Shown here piece after piece: positions 33,136-43,878 of a DNA stretch of 64,000 nt. Position 1 is the stretch's first letter. Each line of letters opens with the position of its first letter. The notes below the pieces were generated by a model that worked only from the letters and a program-made list of their open reading frames with translations, had not been told where the DNA came from and did no database searches. The DNA is from Neonectria sp. B-13 (Eukaryota; Ascomycota; Sordariomycetes; Hypocreales; Nectriaceae). The translations under genes were made by a program, and so were the position numbers. The stretch lies in NCBI GenBank assembly GCA_002682825.1, contig NOKP01000024.1, forward strand, positions 620,001 to 684,000. Reading direction: 5' to 3'.

Positions 33136-33957
33136 ATGTCCTCCACCAAGCCCACAGTACTCATCTTCTCAGGCGCCTTTCACCAAGCGTCATGCATGGA
33201 CCTATTCGTCAGCAAGCTCCAGGATGCAGGATTCCCAGCTGAGGCATACGGGTTGCACGCTGTTGGTAATCCAGAGGTCGTGATCGAGGATGACACGCAG
33301 TATATGAGATCCGTCATCACGCCTCATCTCGACGAGGGCAAGAATGTGGTGTTTGTCATGCATTCGTTTGCTGGGATCGCTGGAAGTGCTGCCATATCGG
33401 GTCTGAGCAAGAAGAGCCGCGAGGCCCGCGGAGGAAAGGGCGGCATCGCTGGTGTGGTGTACTTGTCAGCTATCATTCCCAAGGAGGGATTGTCTGCATT
33501 TGACCTGCTTAGGGACGGCTACGCACCATGGCACATCGTGGATGTATGCCCATACTTATCATTTAGAATGTTTCAAGACACGAACTAATAGCTCCCGCAG
33601 GAAACGGCGGGACTGGTTTATGCCCACGACCCGGTCAACACCTTTTACAAAGACGTTGATGCTGATCTGGCTGCCGAGCACATCAAGACGCTCAAGGGCC
33701 ATTCGATCAATTCCATGAAGACAGTGCCTTCGTCTGTGGGCTGCAAAGAGAAGGACTACGATGGATGTCGCGCGTATATTCGCTGCCTAGAAGACGGTGC
33801 TTTACCGCTGGAGGCCCAGGATGCGTTCATAGGAATGTCTGGCGTTGAGTGGATCGTCAAATCTCTGCCCACGTCTCATAGTCCTTTCCTATCAAGGCCC
33901 GACGAGACTGCCAAGGTAATCGAGCAGTTGGTCGAGGAGTTTCAGTCTGCTCAATGA
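33136..33957 (+). CDS. Alpha/beta hydrolase (methylesterase/pyrethroid-hydrolase-like)
   Basis: Exons 33136-33543 and 33601-33957 join in phase to 254 residues. The protein starts SSTKPTVLIFSGAFHQASCM. VVFVMHSFAGIAGSAA holds the nucleophile Ser in an M-H-S-x-A-G elbow, the variant common in this fungal family. DGYAPWHIVD and the C-terminal SLPTSHSPFLSRPDET supply the expected His, with the S/G-HSPFLS wording typical of the family. It likely hydrolyses small ester substrates in the cytosol. The 57-bp intron has GTATGC and CGCAG. It is one of two apparently intact genes inside the segment between the two LTR-like repeats. ATG 33136 is used; an upstream TTG is not needed. Confidence 0.83.
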
Positions 33958-34390
33958 AGTGAGCAGCATGCTTTGGGGTTGGGAGACTGGAGGGTGAGGA
34001 TGAGACTTGTATGTCTTTGCGATGTGTAGTGCACCAAAATGGAATGCTGTCATAAATGATGGTGTTCAAGTTCAGATAGCATAGGACTATACTATTATGG
34101 CTCAGATAGGGAGTCCAAATGAATGAGATGCACGACGGCTAATATTGGCAGTACATAACTACCGGTATGTATTTGTAGATTAGCCCTCTCAGCAACTACT
34201 TGCATGCATATTCCTCAGTTGCATAGAACACCACATAGAGATCATAAATGCTCAGCGTGTCTTTTATGTAGGCATACATCCATCACTCCTGGGAAGCAGC
34301 ACCGGTTGCGAGAAAATCGGGTGATCTGCAGGGATTGTGGTGGCGGACGAAGGCGGGTATTTGATTTTCTCGACTCGCACCGGACGATGA
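33958..34390. other. Intergenic, no gene seen
   Basis: About 430 bp between the hydrolase stop and the first readable SDR sequence. Short overlapping frames only. It may contain the destroyed 5' end of the SDR gene. Confidence 0.4.
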
Positions 34391-35174
34391 CAGGTTGGAT
34401 GGGCCCCGAAGCGCCGTGTGTTGCCATCGAACTCGACGCAATGGGGCAACGGGGCAGCCATTGCCTACCGCCTTTCCCAGAACCACGTCAAGATCTTTGG
34501 GTGCGACCTCAACATCGAGGCTGCAAAGAACACACAGTCCCGCCTCCCTGGCCGTTGTGATGCCATGGTGGCCGACGTCACCTCGGCTGACGATGTCGCC
34601 AAGGTTGTCAACGCGTGCTTAGACAAGCATGGGCGCATTGACATTCTGGTCAACAACGTTGGATATCCCATTCTAGGCAACGCCGTCACACTTGATGAAG
34701 AGGCCTGGGACAAGCAGATCAGCGTCAACCTCAGAAGTGTCTACCTAAGCTGCCATCTTGTTCTCCCCATCATGGAGAAGCAGGGATCCGGCACCGTCGT
34801 CAACAATGCCTCGATCGCCGGCCTACGTTACCTCGGCAAGCCTCAAGTCGCCTACAACAGCGCCAATGCCGCCGTGATTCACTTCACTCAAGTAACTGCC
34901 GCTGAGTTTGCCGGCAAAGGTATTACCTTGAACTGCGTTGTACCGGGGCTGATACTCACGCCGTTGGTGGAGCGGTGGGAAACACAGCAACAACGAAATT
35001 GAGAGGAGGATGTTCCACCAACTCACAAATAGCAATGTTCCGATGGGGAAGATGGGGAGCGCTTTTGATGTGGCGAATGCTGTTTTATTCCTCAGTAGCG
35101 AGGGCGCTAGGTATATGACTGGTCAATCTCTAGTACTGGATGGCGGCCTTGTCGTCTCAACGGGCACCAACTGA
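34391..35174 (+). pseudogene. Short-chain dehydrogenase/reductase, inactivated
   Basis: The frame from about 34418 reads GNGAAIAYRLSQNHVKIFGC, VADVTSADDVA, IDILVNNVGYP (the NNAG position), NNASIAG (catalytic Ser) and AYNSANAAVIHF. The catalytic motif is therefore Y-x-x-x-N: the Lys codon is AAT (34865-34867). The N-terminal TGxxxGxG motif is scrambled. Near 34978 the frame shifts, after which EIERRMFHQLTNSNVPMGKM and LFLSSEGARYMTGQSLVLDG continue to the stop at 35174, the normal SDR C-terminus. Three independent defects mark it as dead. In life it would have been a classical NAD(P)-dependent oxidoreductase. It lies between a live hydrolase and a broken tannase. Confidence 0.78.
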
Positions 35175-35712
35175 AAGCCTCCAATGCTCGTCCGACGGGA
35201 TATGAGAACACTCTAATCTTCTAGGTCATCTCTTGCCAGTATGAGACGAGTAGTTAGACGCGGACACAATTGATCCATTTCGCCTACTCTGCGAGTATAG
35301 CACAACATGTTGGTGATGTCATGTTACGCTGGTGATAACTATAGAGCCTTTGAAGTAGGGAACAACCACCAAGGACAATTGGCAGTTAGTTCTCTGGCAA
35401 ACCCTAGCTCAGTTTCACCTACGTCTCTCCAGGTCTGGCTACTCAAACAGTGTTGTCAACGAACCACCAATCTCTCCGACAGCATCTTGGCCAGGCCGTA
35501 CGGCATGGCCGATCTTCTTCCGAGCAACCAGAGGGCGTCAATGCAATGTTTTACGTGGTCTTCAACTTCCCTCATCTCGATGGGGGGGGGCGGGGGTCTG
35601 ATGGGCCCGATCGGGCTTGCCTATCCGGAGCTTGTTAGGGTCCCCGGCGGCAGCCGAAGTCTAATCCGAAGGCCGGAATGTTGTGATACCGGTCTCAAGG
35701 TCATCCTATGAT
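35175..35712. other. Intergenic, no gene seen
   Basis: Short open frames lack family resemblance. A run of nine G at 35582-35590 is the only notable local feature. It should include the former promoter of the tannase gene. Confidence 0.4.
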
Positions 35713-37415
35713 TTGACAAGAGGGTACAAAAGAACGGGACTCTGAATAGCGCACGCGTCCTCCTGGTTCGCCACTTCAAATCCGGTGAATTTATGCTCCC
35801 AACTAGAGACCCCGAAGGGTTGCCCATCCTCAAGGTGCCCCGAGCCCAGCACGGCGTCACCGTGGTCAAGTTCTTCATCCGGACCAACGGGGCCGCACCC
35901 GAGCAGCCATCCCCCAACTCTGGCACGGACGTTGGCATTCAGATCTGGTTCCCCGACGACCTCGCCTGGAATGGACGCATCTATAGCCACGCCGCGGGTG
36001 GCTTCCAGGGCGACACTCAGGTCACCGAGCTCGACTACTCTTCATCCGAGACTTGGAAAGGGCGGTATACGTCGCAGGTGGCCTCAGAGCTGGGATACGT
36101 ATCTGGGGTCACTAACGGGGCCTAGTCCAACCCGAGAGGCATCGAGGACATGCAGTGGCTGCTTAACGACGATGGGACTTGGAACATGGAAGGCAGGAAG
36201 AACGCCAACTGGCAAGCCACGCACCTCCTATCAGTCAAGTCCAAGGAGATCGCAAAGGCCTACTACGGAAAGCAAGCTCATCACTCATATCTCTTTGGCT
36301 GCTCTACCGGGGGCCGTGCCGTATACAAAACGATACAAAAGTTTCCCGGGGACTATGACGGCTTCCTCTCTGCCTGCCCGTCCATCAACCAGGGACGCCT
36401 ACTTACGGCCTTGGGCCACCCATTCATCGTCATGAACAACCATCTGCACAACAACACCGCATTTACCGCTGTGCAACTGGAGGTAGTCGTGCAAAGAGCC
36501 CTCCACTTTGGCGACGCCGACGTCACTGGCAAACACGATGAGTACTTCAGCACAACCAACAACAGGTATGATCCGACAAAGGACCTTTCGCTTCTGTCTA
36601 CGCAGGAGGGAGGTCGCTGCACACAGGCTTGGGCTTTCACCAGACGCCAGCTGGAAGCCATCAACCAAATCTGGTACGGACCAACCTTGGACGGCTCCAT
36701 TCCTGATCCGTCCGTGTCCACCGGAGCAGATTAGAAACGGCCAAGTGATCAGATCTGGTGGGGCAAGCTCCGCGGGCCCTTGATCGCCTTTGCCCAGGAG
36801 AAGCGCCCCATCGTCGGCAACATGTTCGCTGTCTTGTTCAAAGACCCCTCGCTAGCTCCGGAAACCTGGGATCACCCGCTCGGCAACAGCACCAATGCGT
36901 AGGCGACTTGGTCGTACGAGAAATATGCGCATACCATGTTGGAGGCAGAACGCATTGACGCGGAGTTCTTCCAGATGGTTTCCAACGATCCTGACCTGCG
37001 AGCTGCAAAAGATGCTGGTGTCAAGATGATTACCTACCATGCCTTGGCTGACCCTGGCGTCGCCCCTCAAAACTCCATCAGCTACTATCATGAGTCTTCC
37101 GAGCTGATTGGCCGTGACAAGGTGGATGACTTCCACCGCCTCTTCCTGGTCCCCGGCCAAGATCATTGTATCAGGGCCTCGGGCGTTGCTGGGAGTGCCA
37201 ACCCACCCATCCCGACGGTGGAAGAGTGGCTTAATCTCCTGGTGAACTGGGTGGAGCATGATAAGGCGCCTGATCATATCGTCGCTCACTCGGTGGATAA
37301 CACGGCCAGCAGGCCAATTTGCATGTACCCCAGAATGGCCAAGTACGACGGCCATGGAGATGTTAACAAGGCGCCAAGCTTCAACTGTGAGGAATCCTTC
37401 TACAAAGTTGAATGA
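35713..37415 (+). pseudogene. Tannase/feruloyl-esterase family gene with three in-frame TAG stops
   Basis: One frame runs from about 35713 to the TGA at 37413 with no frameshift, but TAG codons stand at 36123, 36732 and 36900. Removing nothing else, the protein reads on through each. It has GIQIWFPDDLAWNGRIYSHA, GCSTGGR (nucleophile Ser and the Cys of the special disulfide), HALADPGVAP (acid position) and PGQDHC (catalytic His and second Cys). These define the fungal tannase/feruloyl esterase family, secreted enzymes that cleave gallate or hydroxycinnamate esters. No signal peptide is visible; the N-terminus is probably lost, since a TGA precedes the readable part at about 35710. All three stops fit CAG to TAG change. 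The rest of the frame is well conserved, so inactivation looks recent. Confidence 0.82.
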
Positions 37416-37837
37416 AAACGGTGGGGTAGCCACTACCTTCCGATTAAGCTTCTACATAGCCTCTTATATTACGATTTCTTTGACCCTACAGAGACTAGTC
37501 GATAGAGGGCTTTAGATGACAGCGCCAAAAGCTCAATCCACTCTATGTTCAAACCAAGCATGGTAGTGGCCACGTAGACAACGCAGAGTGAACCGGAAGT
37601 CGAGTAGGTTGCGTAGATAGGCTCGGTTAGCTACTAAGAACTAGGTCAACGGAGGTAATTTATATGCAACATCCTCCCACTTTGTCCCAGTCCTAACTTA
37701 AACCACTAATAACTAGCCAGTATTAGAAAAGTAACCTCTTTGGTAATTAAGCTACAATTATAATTAAAAATAGCTAGGTCAAGCTCCTCTATCTACCCCT
37801 ATTCAACCACCAAGAGCCTCGCTTGTAACCCTCTGCT
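37416..37837. other. Intergenic, AT-rich, no gene seen
   Basis: Between convergent ends of the tannase pseudogene and the NmrA-like gene. From 37640 it becomes AT-rich with ctaactagc-like words that resemble the mutated tracts elsewhere. No element boundary is clear. Confidence 0.4.
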
Positions 37838-38752
37838 TTAACTACGATCGGCTTGGTCAAGTAAGCCCTCAATAGTCGTAGCACTTAAGCCTTGGAGAAC
37901 TCCCTTCCCCCATTTTAGTACCTTGTCCTCCGGACATTGGTTCACATTTGTAAACCCCAGGAGTCGCATCTGATCAACAGCCACGTCGGGATCATTCGCC
38001 CCCAGTCCTTTCACAATAGAGTCCACGACTTCAGTGATAGTTACAGGCCTAGACTTCCATCCTGGATCGCGCCTTTTCATGAGTGCGAAAAGGTCTTTGT
38101 AGGCAAGAGTCTCCCCACCCAGATGCGTAACCTCTGGCAATGCGGACCCAGTCTGAATGCTATGCCTAAGCACTTCAACGGTCGCATTAGCGACATCATT
38201 CAGGGAAGTCAAAGTGATCTTCTGCGAGCCATCGCCGTAGACGTCAAAAACTTGGGAGTTGTGATCCATCACCCACGCCTGTCCAATTTCGCGAAGTGGG
38301 TTCTTGTTCTGAGGCAAGACATATTGCATAAACCAGCCATGGCACACCATGGTCCACTTGACATTTGTTTGAGACCTCAGTTTGGTGCGGACTACCTCAT
38401 GTGTCGCAGCACTGAACATAGGCTGGTCAGGGAAATCCTCGATGTTGACATTCCATTCCGACGGAACGTAGTGTTTGCAACTGGGTGACTGTGTGCATGC
38501 CTCCAGAATGTTGGAATGAGACGAAATGTAGAAATCTTTTGGACCACTGAGGGTTGAGACAACGGCGTCGCAATCGTGCAGATGTTGTTTGAGGTTTTCA
38601 ACAGAGTAATCCGTCACACGAATCTCTGCCTTGAGGTCCTTGAGTTGGGTTTTTGGAGACGAGGTGAGGATAACGATATCGTCTTCCAATTTGGCAAACT
38701 CTTTGGCGAAGACTATACCTACATCACCACTACCGGCAAGCGCAATTTTCAT
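37838..38752 (-). CDS. NmrA-like NAD(P)-binding protein
   Basis: A single exon of 304 residues. MKIALAGSGDVGIVFAKEFA gives the Gly-rich Rossmann motif; DCDAVVSTLSGPKDFY, HYVPSEWNVNI and GQAWVMDHNSQVFDVYGDGS follow the NmrA/isoflavone-reductase-like pattern. Such proteins bind NAD(P) and act as redox sensors or small-molecule reductases. The later part DPDVAVDQMRLLGFTNVN is typical of the fungal branch. It faces the tannase pseudogene tail to tail and lies inside the LTR-bounded segment. It is distinct from the multi-exon NmrA-like protein at 16.7 kb. No damage is seen. Confidence 0.87.
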   Translation of the reverse strand: MKIALAGSGDVGIVFAKEFAKLEDDIVILTSSPKTQLKDLKAEIRVTDYSVENLKQHLHDCDAVVSTLSGPKDFYISSHSNILEACTQSPSCKHYVPSEWNVNIEDFPDQPMFSAATHEVVRTKLRSQTNVKWTMVCHGWFMQYVLPQNKNPLREIGQAWVMDHNSQVFDVYGDGSQKITLTSLNDVANATVEVLRHSIQTGSALPEVTHLGGETLAYKDLFALMKRRDPGWKSRPVTITEVVDSIVKGLGANDPDVAVDQMRLLGFTNVNQCPEDKVLKWGKGVLQGLSATTIEGLLDQADRS

Positions 38753-40440
38753 AATGTTGGTGAGGAACGAGTGGGAAGAGAATAGTGCAGTTTAGAACAA
38801 ATAGTTTCGAAGGGGATTAAGTAGGAAATGATGACAGTGACATTAATGACAGCACAGAGACTGACGATTTATCGTTAAGCCGAGTGAAAGGCCAACTCAC
38901 TCTGGTGCATTAAGTACGAACCCTTCCACGGTATCGAGCTAGATTTTGGCTTTGCGTAATCCTTGGCAGAGCCAAGATGACTTTCCCTTTTCAGACAATT
39001 CGCGAGCTCTGACTGGGATGCTTTGTTAAAACTGGGCCAGCAACCCATGACCCCACTTGGCAATCTCACTAACACTCGGGTTGGCTACATACCAAGTGGC
39101 AAGAGGATCCGGTGGAGAACCCCTGGGACCCAACTCATACACACTTGCGCGGAGAAGCGGAAGGGATCGCTAGCCGACTTAAAGAATCACACCACTTAAT
39201 TAGCCTGGACCCCTCATCGTAAGCCCCTTGGAGGTTTTCACACACACTTGAGATACCTGGACAAACAAGACACACATAATGCAACGTTACCTATGCGTGT
39301 GAATTAGCCTTCCGCCCCCTGAGTTGGAAAACTTCCTGTTTTGGCCAAAAAACGAGGGAGTTTCGCCACGAGTGGGGAAATAGGGGCAGCGATTGGTCGC
39401 CGAAGTCGGGCTCGGGAAAGTAGCTCCACCTTTTGTAGTAGCGAGCTTGGGATTCTGATCGGCTTCTTCCTGGCGCAAACTAACGATTGACAGCCCGACG
39501 TTATGCCTTGCTTTCCCCAACGAGAGAGATACCGACTGGCGAACGCTTAACTCCATTTGAGATGTTTGAGACCCCTCTAGTACTATTTATGAGAAGAATT
39601 CTGGTCATAGATTTCCGTTATCAATTCCAGTGTGTACGGCAGTATGCTGCTAGAGAACCTACCCTGGAATATTGACGCTGGGCCCTAAAGCCTCCCCTGG
39701 CATACCTGGCCCCGTGACCTTTCCCCTGGTAGTAAGGGCGAGAATCGCTTCAAAGAGGGATATACGTAATGTTGTCTGGTGTTTTCAACTGCTTCTTGAC
39801 ATTATGCCTGTTGTTAACTTAAACTTGAATCAAATGCAACCATGCCATTTACGTATCTTATCCCATCGTCAGTGAAAGCTTGCATCAAGCAAACTCCGTC
39901 GTTCATCCCGAGCCCTGCTAACTTATACACCAATGTCGTTTTACCGGCTTGAAATCATGCCGGGACCACGTCTGAATCCTAGTATAGTTCAGCATTCGCG
40001 TTATTCATGGAGCTTCCCGACCTAAACCTTATGCTGAAGATGGCTGTGGCTACCGAGAGACCCTGTGTCCCACCTAGGCCAGACGGCGCTTCGCCTGGCC
40101 TTATAGACACTGCCATGCTCCGGCCTCGTCCCCGCATTCACTAGGCCTGCAGAGGACTGTAAGCAACCATTCTCAGACATGTATCTCACCGAGTTTACTC
40201 GGTTGCAGCGGTTCTAGTAGCTGCGCGGACACTCCCATCTTTCGTATCACGAGCCGTGCAAGCCGCACGCTTGGAGCCATGAGTGCCACTAATCCCACGA
40301 CTGCATCAGTAATTGTTTGTTTCACTCCTCAACCCTGCAACGCCTTATCCATCCCGTCTACTGACTGAATGCTGATGCTACATAGCTTACTGAGTGGTTA
40401 TTGATAGCCGTAACGGCGGGCTTGATTGCCGCTCGGATCT
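38753..40440. other. Long intergenic stretch without recognisable gene
   Basis: The first part should be the promoter of the NmrA-like gene. The rest has only short, overlapping open frames on both strands. A short hairpin, ggccag/ctggcc, occurs at 40077-40100. I see no transposon ends or RNA gene. Confidence 0.45.
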
Positions 40441-40650
40441 TGTTAGATTGGATTTTGTACACATTATCTCCAGGGTGGTCATGTGACCACCTTGGTGGTC
40501 AACAGACAGCTCGCCTAACCTTTGCCGGCTGTAGCCCGAACAGGAAGGCGGTCAACGAAGGAGATATCCCCTGAACACCACGGAGATAGCCCAGGGGGAA
40601 AAGGACAGACACAATACAAGTCATCTGAGTGCCACGCTAGTTTTCTGACA
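40441..40650 (+). mobile_element. Solo-LTR-like element, copy 2
   Basis: 210 bp, TGTTAGATTGG to TTTTCTGACA, nearly identical to 32521-32728 and in the same orientation. Differences are single bases and a few-base indel in the ggggagagag/gggggaaaag region. No perfect flanking duplication is seen (gatct before, gaagc after). Confidence 0.75.
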
Positions 40651-41146
40651 GAAGCAGCCACTCAATCGTGTCCATGTCCCAAGTAGTCGCGGCGGAGCAA
40701 TTCCGCTCCATGCGCCTGTTGCTCGGCGTGTGTCGAGGGCGCATGTGATGTACTAACCATGTTGCCGGCGACGAAGACATCCCAGGCTCATTCCAGCCTC
40801 TCGGTGTTGAAATGTGCACATTGTATTCATTGAAGAAGAAGAAAGCTAGTGCTAACCAGCGGAAGCTACTGACAAAGAAGACCATTCACATCCCAGCCAC
40901 CAATGAATCGGAATAGCCATTGATCTGTGACAACGGATCACAACACTCGGAGCGAGCTCCGACGTGATCACAGAGCATTGGATAAGGCCTTTGAACTCAC
41001 ACCCACCAGAGAGCATGAATTTGTTCACGGTCCAATTGATGTCAACGTTACAGATACTAGTTCAGCTAATCGCAAGGAAATGTGACAATTTTGACGGCAA
41101 ACCTAAGAATTCAATAGAAGGCCATTGCGCCCAGCCATCATTGCGT
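40651..41146. other. Gap between LTR-like copy and the 82-bp repeat
   Basis: About 500 bp without supported coding frames or clear repeats. It lies just upstream of the second hAT remnant and may include part of its 5' end. Confidence 0.35.
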
Positions 41147-41228
41147 TGTCGCATTACCGACTACGGCAAAAGTGGAATGAACACTCCGCTAATGCGTAGT
41201 GCAATGATGGGCTATACTGGATGTGACA
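41147..41228. repeat. Second copy of the 82-bp TG...CA repeat
   Basis: TGTCGCATTACCG to GGATGTGACA, differing by a single base from 25285-25366. Its flanks (tgcgt and tactc) do not match, unlike the copy at 25.3 kb, so it may be one end of a larger, damaged element. Confidence 0.7.
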
Positions 41229-41279
41229 TACTCCCCCAGGTTGGCGAGGATAGAGGTGATCATCTCTCATTAAGGGGAA

Positions 41280-42591
41280 GCCCTTGGCGAGAGCAGCCGA
41301 TGACGAGTGGATGCAAAGGGTCCTGTCGGGAAAGCATACAACTTCCTCGTTTGGGTTCATCGGTCCGACTTACTGACTCAGTTGCTTCTTCAACTGCAAC
41401 AAGACTCCTTTGCAGCCTCTGACGATCCTGAAGTTCGAAAGTACCAGCCAGTTGACATTGTCCTTGACAACGATACTAGATGGTTATCCCAATACTACAT
41501 GATAAAACAAATGCTACGCTTGCAGCCCTTATACGGAGAATCTATCGCCAGAGCTAAGAGGCTATTCCGAGACGCTCGGAAGGGTGAGGCTGGACACAAG
41601 CTTCCTCCCTGCCTCGAGCAGTCGAGCTTCATCAACGAGAGCGATTGGGCAGTACTGAGGACATTTGACGAGATCCTATCCGATTTTCACATTGTCGTTC
41701 AAGTGCTTCAGGGAGACGGACAGTCGCGACATCGATCGTCTGGGGTTCGGGAAACTTTTGGCTCCATGACTGGTGTGCTAGAGGCGTTCGAATTCCTACT
41801 TGGGAAGCTCGAAGACGCGAAATCTCGTATTGAGAGGTATCCTGAGCCGGAGCAATTCGGTGTCAATATCAACCTTGGCTGGAAGAAGCTTGATAAATAT
41901 TACAATACGTTAAGGGACTCACCAGTATACTACGCTGCCGCCGCCTTACACCCTAGCCTACGATGGGACTATTTCGACGAGGTTTGGGGTCAAGAGCATC
42001 CGGGTTGGGTCGACGAAGCGAAGGATATAGTACAACGGCTTTGGGATGCAGAATACAGAGACCTACAGATCACAGGTCACGTCTCCTGAAGGACCGGTTG
42101 TAAAGAGGCGAAAGACGACATTGTCCTCCTTTGATCGGTATCGTAACAGATACCGCCAAAGTCAACCTTCCGCTGCTCCAGCAGATGAATATGTCCGGTG
42201 GCAACCCAGTGTGCCTAGGAGCGATAGGGACGTTGAAGACCCAGTTGAGTATTGGATAACCAAGAGGTTTGAGTACCCGAGGTTATCTCGGATGGCTCTT
42301 GACGTCATGACAGTGCCGGCCATGAGCTCGGAGTGCGAGAGACTATTCTCCGCCACCAGGTTGATGGTCACGGCCCTCCGAAACCGCTTAGACGCTGGTA
42401 CGATTGGACTAATCCAAACGCTGCGATCTTGGTTACGCGCAGGCATTATCGAAGATGTCGATAGCATACTGCTTGACGATACAGCGTTGGAGGAGGCTGT
42501 TGGACGGGCCTGTTCAGAGGGCACCAAGAGTGAGACAATAGAAGTTTCGGCGATAGCTTCACGAATTGCCGGATTAGGAAATCCGAGTTAA
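41280..42591 (+). mobile_element. hAT transposase remnant 2 (central and C-terminal part)
   Basis: The first frame (to 42089) reads VDIVLDNDTRWLSQYYMIKQ, the conserved N-D-T-R-W-x-S block of hAT transposases, then AVLRTFDEILSDFHIVVQVL and LDKYYNTLRDSPVYYAAAAL. After a frameshift near 42065 the second frame has VKRRKTTLSSFDRYRN, VEYWITKRFEYPRLSRMALD and SSECERLFSATRLMV, the C-terminal dimerisation domain, ending at 42591. The N-terminal BED finger is absent. It is very similar to remnant 1 and better preserved. It would have cut and pasted DNA; now inactive. Confidence 0.85.
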
Positions 42592-43878
42592 ATGTGACAG
42601 GGGTCTTCCACGGGTTCAATATTATGCACAGATAGCCTCGTGGACATCAATCCACGAGCACTTTGCTGAGTAAGCCGACAATTCAATTCACAAAGTCGGA
42701 TATTGACGTGGATGGATTGATTTCCTACCCTGGTTCCGCGCCATGAGGTCTGAAGCGAAATCGTCGCTCTCTTGAACAAGTTGTTGAAATAGCACATCTT
42801 TCTAGAGTTCAGCCTGGTCCAACACGTTGACGCCGCAGGGGCGACGTTGTGTACTCATGGGTTGACAGTAGGAATGATTCGAGGCTAATAGCAGAAGCAT
42901 CTAGACATTTGATTACATGCTCGTAGCAGGTAAACGGTAATCTGTGAGAAGCTCAGGTGCCACATGGAACTGGCAATGACATTTACACCTTGTGACCTAG
43001 CAAGGGCAGGCCATATACGCTTTACGAGGGTTATGGTACAGGCACTAGATCACGGGGAAGGTACTATTCGGGGATGTTGTTGATGCCACGGTATAGCATG
43101 TTCTACATCTCAGGGCTTTCCTTTGTTTTGCCTCTTTCCCTTAGTCAAGTCAGTCACGGAAATCCCCGGGACTCTGGATCGGGTGCTAAGGATGTTCAGG
43201 TGTCAAGAGGAGTACATCCATCGGTCGATCGCGGCGGATGTATGAAGTATACTAGTATGGAGACAGTAATAAGTAACCTCCCTCTGGATCTGGAATTGGA
43301 TAAGAAAACTCCTCACTTTGGTGAAGATTAGTCGTAGCAACGATTGCATTACTGCCAAGATGTCCTATAAACTTGCCCTACTTGGGCTCACAGAGTCCTA
43401 CATATCAGCCACTTTGACTAAAAAGGCAACGGTAACGCCGGCCTGATTAGCGGTCTCTTCTAATTACGATATCCCGCCGTGGCCTGTGCAAGTAATTGCC
43501 CGACTGGAGACCTTGTCAATTATGAGAATTGTCTCATCGGGCTGGGGTACTGCGTTTTGAACAGCTCTATGGCCGTGGAAACCACCGTTAGCAGCCGGTA
43601 AGTGGGGTGAGAGCAAATGTCGAAGGAGTAGCTGTGGACAGTGATGCGGTGGCGGTTTCACTTTTCCTGGATCATCACATTGGGGCTGAAGAGGCAATTT
43701 AGGAATCAATATGGCCAGGGAAGGTCACTAGAACGGGGCACCAAATTGAAATTTCATCGCACGTTTTCTGGATCAGAAATAGTAACGCCCGTTACATTTA
43801 AGATCAATGTAGCTTGCTGTACTAGTGGGGTCAATCACGGAGCAACGTGATAAGCTCATCGAGCCCTACCCGCCAGCC
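42592..43878. other. Intergenic; one short unsupported ORF
   Basis: About 1.3 kb. An 85-codon frame at 43074-43331 starts with a hydrophobic stretch (MFYISGLSFVLPLSLSQVSHG) that could be a signal peptide, but composition and the lack of any family pattern make it weak. Nothing else is supported. Confidence 0.3.

Noticed and set aside
14401..38752. A complete secondary-metabolite gene cluster
   Set aside because: There are tailoring-type enzymes and regulators, but no polyketide synthase, peptide synthetase, terpene synthase or transporter, so no product can be proposed.
43074..43331. Small secreted protein (85 codons)
   Set aside because: A hydrophobic start is present, but there is no Cys pattern, no family resemblance and no supporting splice or promoter signal.
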